From: Methylosinus sp. Sm6
GTDB lineage: Bacteria; Pseudomonadota; Alphaproteobacteria; Rhizobiales; Beijerinckiaceae
Assembly (NCBI RefSeq): GCF_019802345.1
Contig: NZ_JAINDZ010000011.1
Span: 62,001 to 126,000, forward strand
DNA: 64,000 bases
Direction: 5' to 3'
Of the stretch, positions 60,234 to 64,000 are shown piece by piece. The position numbers and the translations under genes are program-made. The stretch's first letter is position 1; every line of letters begins with the position of its first letter. The notes under the pieces were generated by a model that was given only the letters and a program-made list of their open reading frames with translations, was not told the DNA's origin and searched no databases.

Positions 60234-62921
60234 TCAGGGCTGAGAGCGCACGCCGTCCTTGAGCAGAATCGAGCCCAATCCATAGTTGAACTTTGCGTCG
60301 CCCAGCGTGCGCAATTGCAGCGAGACCATGATGGTCTGATTGCGCGCCGGCAGCCCCGTCGAAGCCTGGGCCTGATAGACGGACGAATAATTCACCGCCA
60401 CCGTCGTGCATTCGTCCTTGTAGCCCGCCCCGAGGCCGAGCGCGGCGATCGAGAACAGCGGCGCCGTGCCGGTGACATTGGCGCCCGTCAGAGTGGTAGT
60501 CACTGCCGGCGCGCTGGTCAAGGAATTGTAGAGATAGCGGCTCATGTCGAAGGTGACCGAGCCGTTCAGGAAGTAATTCTTGGTGATGTCGTAGCGCCCC
60601 GTGGCCGACAGGCCCTGCCGGCGCTGATCGAAGCCGATGACGGGCTGCGAGGCGTAATTGGCGTATTGGACGCTGAGCGTCATCGGATCGAGATTGAGCG
60701 AGCCGATGAGATCGATCCGGCGTCCCCTCAGCCCGTCGGGATCGAAACGGCCCTTGGCCACGAAGCTCAGCATGGACGAGGGCGCGAAAGCGAAGCGCCC
60801 GACCCAGTCGGAGGTGCGCGTGTCGAGCCCCGACGACAGGCCGACATTGGCCGCGTCCGCGGTGGAATAGCCATTCTTGCCGGCGATCTGGCGCGACTGG
60901 CCGACGAGGGCGTTGACGAAGCCGCCATTGGCGAAGGTCAGGGTCGCCTGCCCGCCGTAATTGGCGCGCGTGCCCGTCTCGAACCGGTCGTAGCCCGAAT
61001 ATTTGCTCCATTCGAACAAGTTCGAATCGTCGAACACGAGGCTCTGCGCGTCCATGTTCACGAGCGAGGGAATGGAGGATTGATTGGGCCGCGCGACGAC
61101 CTGGGCGATCGGCTCCACCACCAGATCGCCGAGCGCGCCGCCGCTCGCGAGGATCGGATAGCGCCATTCGACGCCGCCGCCCGGCGTCGCCTGGCCGCGG
61201 AATCCGTTGTCGGCGCCGTAGAAGAACAGCGACTGCGCCGCATTTGGGATGGGCTGCCCCGCGCTGTTGTAGGCGGGATAGACATTGCTGCTGTCGTAGT
61301 CGAGATAGGAGCCCGAGAAGCGGGCGAAGGCGAAGGGCGTCCACACGCCGCCGACGGGGTCGATCACCTTGCGCTTCCACGAGCCCATCACGGTCGCATG
61401 CTGGTAATCGCCGCCGACGCCGCGCAGCAGGCAGCGGCTCTGATAAGGGTTGGCCGACGGCGCATAGCTCTGGCAGACGTTGTAGAGGCCGTACACGCTA
61501 TCGAGCGTGCGCGGCTGGATCGATTCGTAATTGGCGATGCTCGCCGAGGTGCTGGTGAAATTGGCGTCGATGTCGATCTGGCCGCCGATGCCGAAGGTCT
61601 TCGCCGGATCGACGTCGAAGGCGCGGTTGTAGTCCAGCAGCGGATGCACGATCGGCTGCTGCGCCTGCACGTCATTGGCCGACAGGCCCTGGAAATAGAA
61701 GCCGCGCAGATCGAAGTAGCTGCGCGGGCCCTGGCCGGTCAGATAGGCGGTGGACGACGACTCCCGGAAAAAGTAATTCTGATACAGGCTGTTGTATTGC
61801 TTGTAGTCCTGCAGGAAGTAGCGGTCGCTGAGCGCCGTCACGTCCCAGCCGAACCGCCATTGATCGTTGATCTGGAATTCGCCGCTGCTCTGCACGGCCC
61901 CGCGCCAGCGCTTCTCGCGCGCGCCATAAGGCGCATAGGCGAACGCGCTCGGATCGCCGACATGCGTGCCTTCCAGATTGATCGTATAGCCGCCGTTCTC
62001 CAGCCTGTGGCGGAACTGCGCCGAGAGGAACGGCCCCTGCCGCGTGAAGCCGGTCGGCGTGATCGTCAAATCATAATTGGGCGCGAGCGCCCAGTAATAG
62101 GGAATGGCGACGCTGTAGCCGAGCTGCGAGCGATAGGTGAGCTGGGGATTGAGGAAGCCCGACTTGCGCTTCACGCTCGGATCGGGAGACGAAAAATAAG
62201 GCATATAGGCGATCGGCGCGCCGAGCAGCTCCAGCGAAGCGTCCTCGTAATAGACGACCTTCTCCTCGTGGTCGTGAATGATGCGCTTGGCGCGCACCGC
62301 CCACAGGCGCGGCTTGGTCGGGTCGTCGCTGCAGGCGTCGCAAGCCGTGTAGCTGCCGAGATCGAAGATCGTCGTCTCGCCCGAGCGCTCGGCCCGCGGC
62401 GCGCTGAAATGGGCGCTTTCGGGCGTCTCCACGCGCAGGCTGTCGATGAAGCCCGCCTTGAAGTCATCGGTCAGGTCGAAGCGGTCCGCATAGACCACCG
62501 TGCCGTCGGTCTCGGTCAGCCTGGCATGGCCTTCGGCGAAAACGCGCTGCGAGCCGCGGTCGTAGACGACGCGGTCGGCCTCGAGCGTGCGGCCCTTGTA
62601 GAAAATCTTGACGTCGCCGGTCGCCGCGACGCTGTTGCGCGTCTCGTCATAGGCGAGCTCCTTGGCCTCCACCACCATTTTGGCGGGGCTCTCCCGCGGC
62701 GGCGCGGCGACAGGCGCGCGCGTCCCGACGTCGCGCGGAGAGCGAGGCTTGGCGTCGACCAGCGGGGAGCCGGCGAGAACGAAGGCGGCGCCGAGCACGA
62801 GGGCGAGCGCCGGCCGCACGGCGAAAGGCGTTCGCCGGAGCGGCCAATAGCCGAGCGCCGCGGCCGGCAGGCTACGCCGCTCCGCCTCATGCTCGCGATG
62901 ACGGCGACGGCGGCGCCCCAT
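60234..62921 (-). CDS. lptD: LPS-assembly protein LptD
   Basis: An 895-residue outer-membrane protein that inserts lipopolysaccharide into the outer leaflet. The N-terminal LptA-like domain (about 85-190) has GDVKIFYKGRTLEADRVVYD and YADRFDLTDDFKAGFIDSLR; the barrel follows (LPYFSSPDPSVKRKSGFLNP-like LptD signature: YMPYFSSPDPSVKRKSGFL). A signal sequence (about 34-54) sits after a basic 30-residue leader. ATG 62921 overlaps the lptG stop by one base. Cys pairs CDAC.. and others may form the inter-domain disulfides. Confidence 0.95.
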   Translation of the reverse strand: MGRRRRRHREHEAERRSLPAAALGYWPLRRTPFAVRPALALVLGAAFVLAGSPLVDAKPRSPRDVGTRAPVAAPPRESPAKMVVEAKELAYDETRNSVAATGDVKIFYKGRTLEADRVVYDRGSQRVFAEGHARLTETDGTVVYADRFDLTDDFKAGFIDSLRVETPESAHFSAPRAERSGETTIFDLGSYTACDACSDDPTKPRLWAVRAKRIIHDHEEKVVYYEDASLELLGAPIAYMPYFSSPDPSVKRKSGFLNPQLTYRSQLGYSVAIPYYWALAPNYDLTITPTGFTRQGPFLSAQFRHRLENGGYTINLEGTHVGDPSAFAYAPYGAREKRWRGAVQSSGEFQINDQWRFGWDVTALSDRYFLQDYKQYNSLYQNYFFRESSSTAYLTGQGPRSYFDLRGFYFQGLSANDVQAQQPIVHPLLDYNRAFDVDPAKTFGIGGQIDIDANFTSTSASIANYESIQPRTLDSVYGLYNVCQSYAPSANPYQSRCLLRGVGGDYQHATVMGSWKRKVIDPVGGVWTPFAFARFSGSYLDYDSSNVYPAYNSAGQPIPNAAQSLFFYGADNGFRGQATPGGGVEWRYPILASGGALGDLVVEPIAQVVARPNQSSIPSLVNMDAQSLVFDDSNLFEWSKYSGYDRFETGTRANYGGQATLTFANGGFVNALVGQSRQIAGKNGYSTADAANVGLSSGLDTRTSDWVGRFAFAPSSMLSFVAKGRFDPDGLRGRRIDLIGSLNLDPMTLSVQYANYASQPVIGFDQRRQGLSATGRYDITKNYFLNGSVTFDMSRYLYNSLTSAPAVTTTLTGANVTGTAPLFSIAALGLGAGYKDECTTVAVNYSSVYQAQASTGLPARNQTIMVSLQLRTLGDAKFNYGLGSILLKDGVRSQP

Positions 62922-64000
62922 CAGCCGTCCTCCGAATACAACAGACTGACTGCGCCCAGCATGCTTCCGACAAGAGCAGGCGACCACGCAGCGACAAGCG
63001 GGCTGATGACGCCGGCTCCGCCCAGGTCGGAAAAGAGTTTCGTCACGATATAAAGCACGAACCCCGCCACGACGCCACCCGAAACGGTTCGCGCGATCCC
63101 GCCCATTCGAAAGAACCTTAACGAAAAGGATGCGGCCACGAGAACCATGGCGACGAGCAACAGCGGCCGCGCCAAAAGGGTCTGAAACTGCAGGATATAG
63201 CCGGTCGGATCGAGGCCGGCGTCGGCCGTCTTCTCGCCGAGTTCGAGGAGGTCCCAGAAGGGCGCGCCCTGGGGCGGCGTCGTCGCCGAGGCGAGCTGCT
63301 CCGGCGTCAGATCGGTCGCCAGCAGATAGGAGCCGACCGCGCGCGATTCCTCCCCCGGCGCATTGACCCGCGCCTCCTCCAGCACGAACACCCCGGCGAG
63401 CAGCCGGGCGCGCGCCGCCTCGACCCGCTCCAGGAACACGCCGTCCCGGCTGTAGACATTGACGCTGACGCCGGTGAGGCGCGCCCCGCCGGCCTGATAG
63501 CTCGTCGCGTGGAGTATAGACGTGCCGTCGACGCCGGTGAGGCGAAGCCATTTGCTGTGATCGACGCGCACGCTGCCCTGCACCCCGAACAGGTCGAGCT
63601 CCATCTGGTCCGAGCGCTGCTTCATCACCGCCGACAGAGGATTATACAGCGTCACCGACAGGACGCCGATCGCGAGCGCGACGAAGGCCGGCGGAAACAG
63701 GAACTGCCAGACCGAGACGCCCGAGGCGCGCGCGACGATGAGCTCGAGCTTGCGCGTCAGGTCGACGAAGGTCGCCATGGCGCCGAACAGAACCGCGAAG
63801 GGCAGGATCGATTCCGCCGTCGCCGGCACGCGCAGGATCGTCATCAGCGCGACCGTATCCGCTCCGGCCTGGGGGATGTCCCCGGCGCGGCGCAGCAGCT
63901 CGACGAAATAGACGACGAACATCAAGCAGAACATGGTCGCGAAGATCGCCAAAATGGTCTTGGCGAAGCGCGCGGCGAGATAGCGGGAGAGCGTGAGCCC
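62921..64000 (-). CDS. lptG: LPS export permease LptG (5' end outside window)
   Basis: The visible 360 residues of a YjgP/YjgQ-family permease of the LptB2FGC complex that extracts LPS from the inner membrane. It shows the start region FAKTILAIFATMFCLMFVVY, the first helices, RKLELIVARASGVSVWQFL (conserved), the periplasmic jellyroll (RLTGVDGTSILHATSYQ), and three C-terminal helices. The frame is open through base 64000, so the first codons are beyond the window edge. It is coupled to lptD; lptF is expected just upstream. Confidence 0.95.
   Translation of the reverse strand, partial: GLTLSRYLAARFAKTILAIFATMFCLMFVVYFVELLRRAGDIPQAGADTVALMTILRVPATAESILPFAVLFGAMATFVDLTRKLELIVARASGVSVWQFLFPPAFVALAIGVLSVTLYNPLSAVMKQRSDQMELDLFGVQGSVRVDHSKWLRLTGVDGTSILHATSYQAGGARLTGVSVNVYSRDGVFLERVEAARARLLAGVFVLEEARVNAPGEESRAVGSYLLATDLTPEQLASATTPPQGAPFWDLLELGEKTADAGLDPTGYILQFQTLLARPLLLVAMVLVAASFSLRFFRMGGIARTVSGGVVAGFVLYIVTKLFSDLGGAGVISPLVAAWSPALVGSMLGAVSLLYSEDG

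Noticed and set aside
60315-63053. 912-codon plus-strand frame
   Set aside because: Shadow of lptD; composition is that of an antisense GC-rich frame.

Overview
The window is GC-rich DNA (by eye about two thirds G+C) from an alphaproteobacterium of the order Hyphomicrobiales. The gene set best fits a serine-cycle methylotroph or methanotroph of the Methylosinus/Methylocystis kind. Support comes from an ethylmalonyl-CoA mutase (MeaA/Ecm type), an NAD(P)-linked group 3b-like [NiFe] hydrogenase, a CopC-CopD copper pair, and rhizobial-type genes (LdtR, DUF6163, DUF1192, double-length dCTP deaminase). No methane or methanol oxidation gene lies in the window, so the lifestyle is inference. No phage, CRISPR array, rRNA or intact transposon was seen; there is one tRNA (Pro, CGG).

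Layout: 1-5130 is a urease operon ureD(partial)-A-B-C-E-F-G. 5.2-11 kb is an accessory block: a two-gene minus-strand unit with a zinc-ribbon frame, a cold-shock protein, two small unknown proteins, a CheB-CheR-PAS-histidine kinase fusion and a broken DUF1211 channel gene. 11-13 kb has a ScpB-like protein with a DUF1403 protein. 13.2-19.5 kb carries DUF1192, copC-copD, beta-carbonic anhydrase, a class D beta-lactamase coupled to a flippase, and a rhomboid protease. 19.7-22.4 kb is etfB-etfA-hydroxyacyl-CoA dehydrogenase. 22.5-25.4 kb has a methyltransferase framed by a perfect 19-bp inverted repeat, an isolated trmD, a DUF1905 protein and an alpha/beta hydrolase. 25.4-30.5 kb (minus) is the hydrogenase operon (FeS, cyclic-nucleotide-binding, FAD, small and large subunits, maturation protease). 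30.6-33.3 kb (minus) holds dcd behind two paralogous coiled-coil membrane proteins, tRNA-Pro and folA.

33.4-46.1 kb is mostly housekeeping: a Tim44-domain protein, a secreted repeat protein, ppiD-trpE, DUF6163, ldtR, an M50 protease with CBS domains, then trpG-trpD-trpC-moaC-moeA. 46.2-49 kb has a Phd/VapB-VapC module and ethylmalonyl-CoA mutase. 49.1-51 kb has a TetR regulator divergent from a secreted protein and a cupin. 51.3-56.7 kb has a UbiH-type hydroxylase, a two-component system, a LuxR regulator and an orphan IS5-type OrfA. 56.7-64 kb (minus) runs lptG(partial)-lptD-dsbA-like-aroQ-accB-accC.

The intergenic DNA is rich in structured repeats. One family of nested palindromes (arms about 26 bp) occurs four times, twice beside the hydrogenase maturation protease, whose stop codon lies inside a copy. 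Other families resemble known Hyphomicrobiales intergenic repeats. Many genes are tightly coupled through overlapping stop and start codons, often with GTG or TTG starts. I found no clear previously undescribed system. The best leads are the cyclic-nucleotide-binding subunit in the hydrogenase operon, the DUF1403/ScpB pair, the inverted-repeat-framed methyltransferase, the coiled-coil genes coupled to dcd, and a microsatellite-expanded kinase G2 box.
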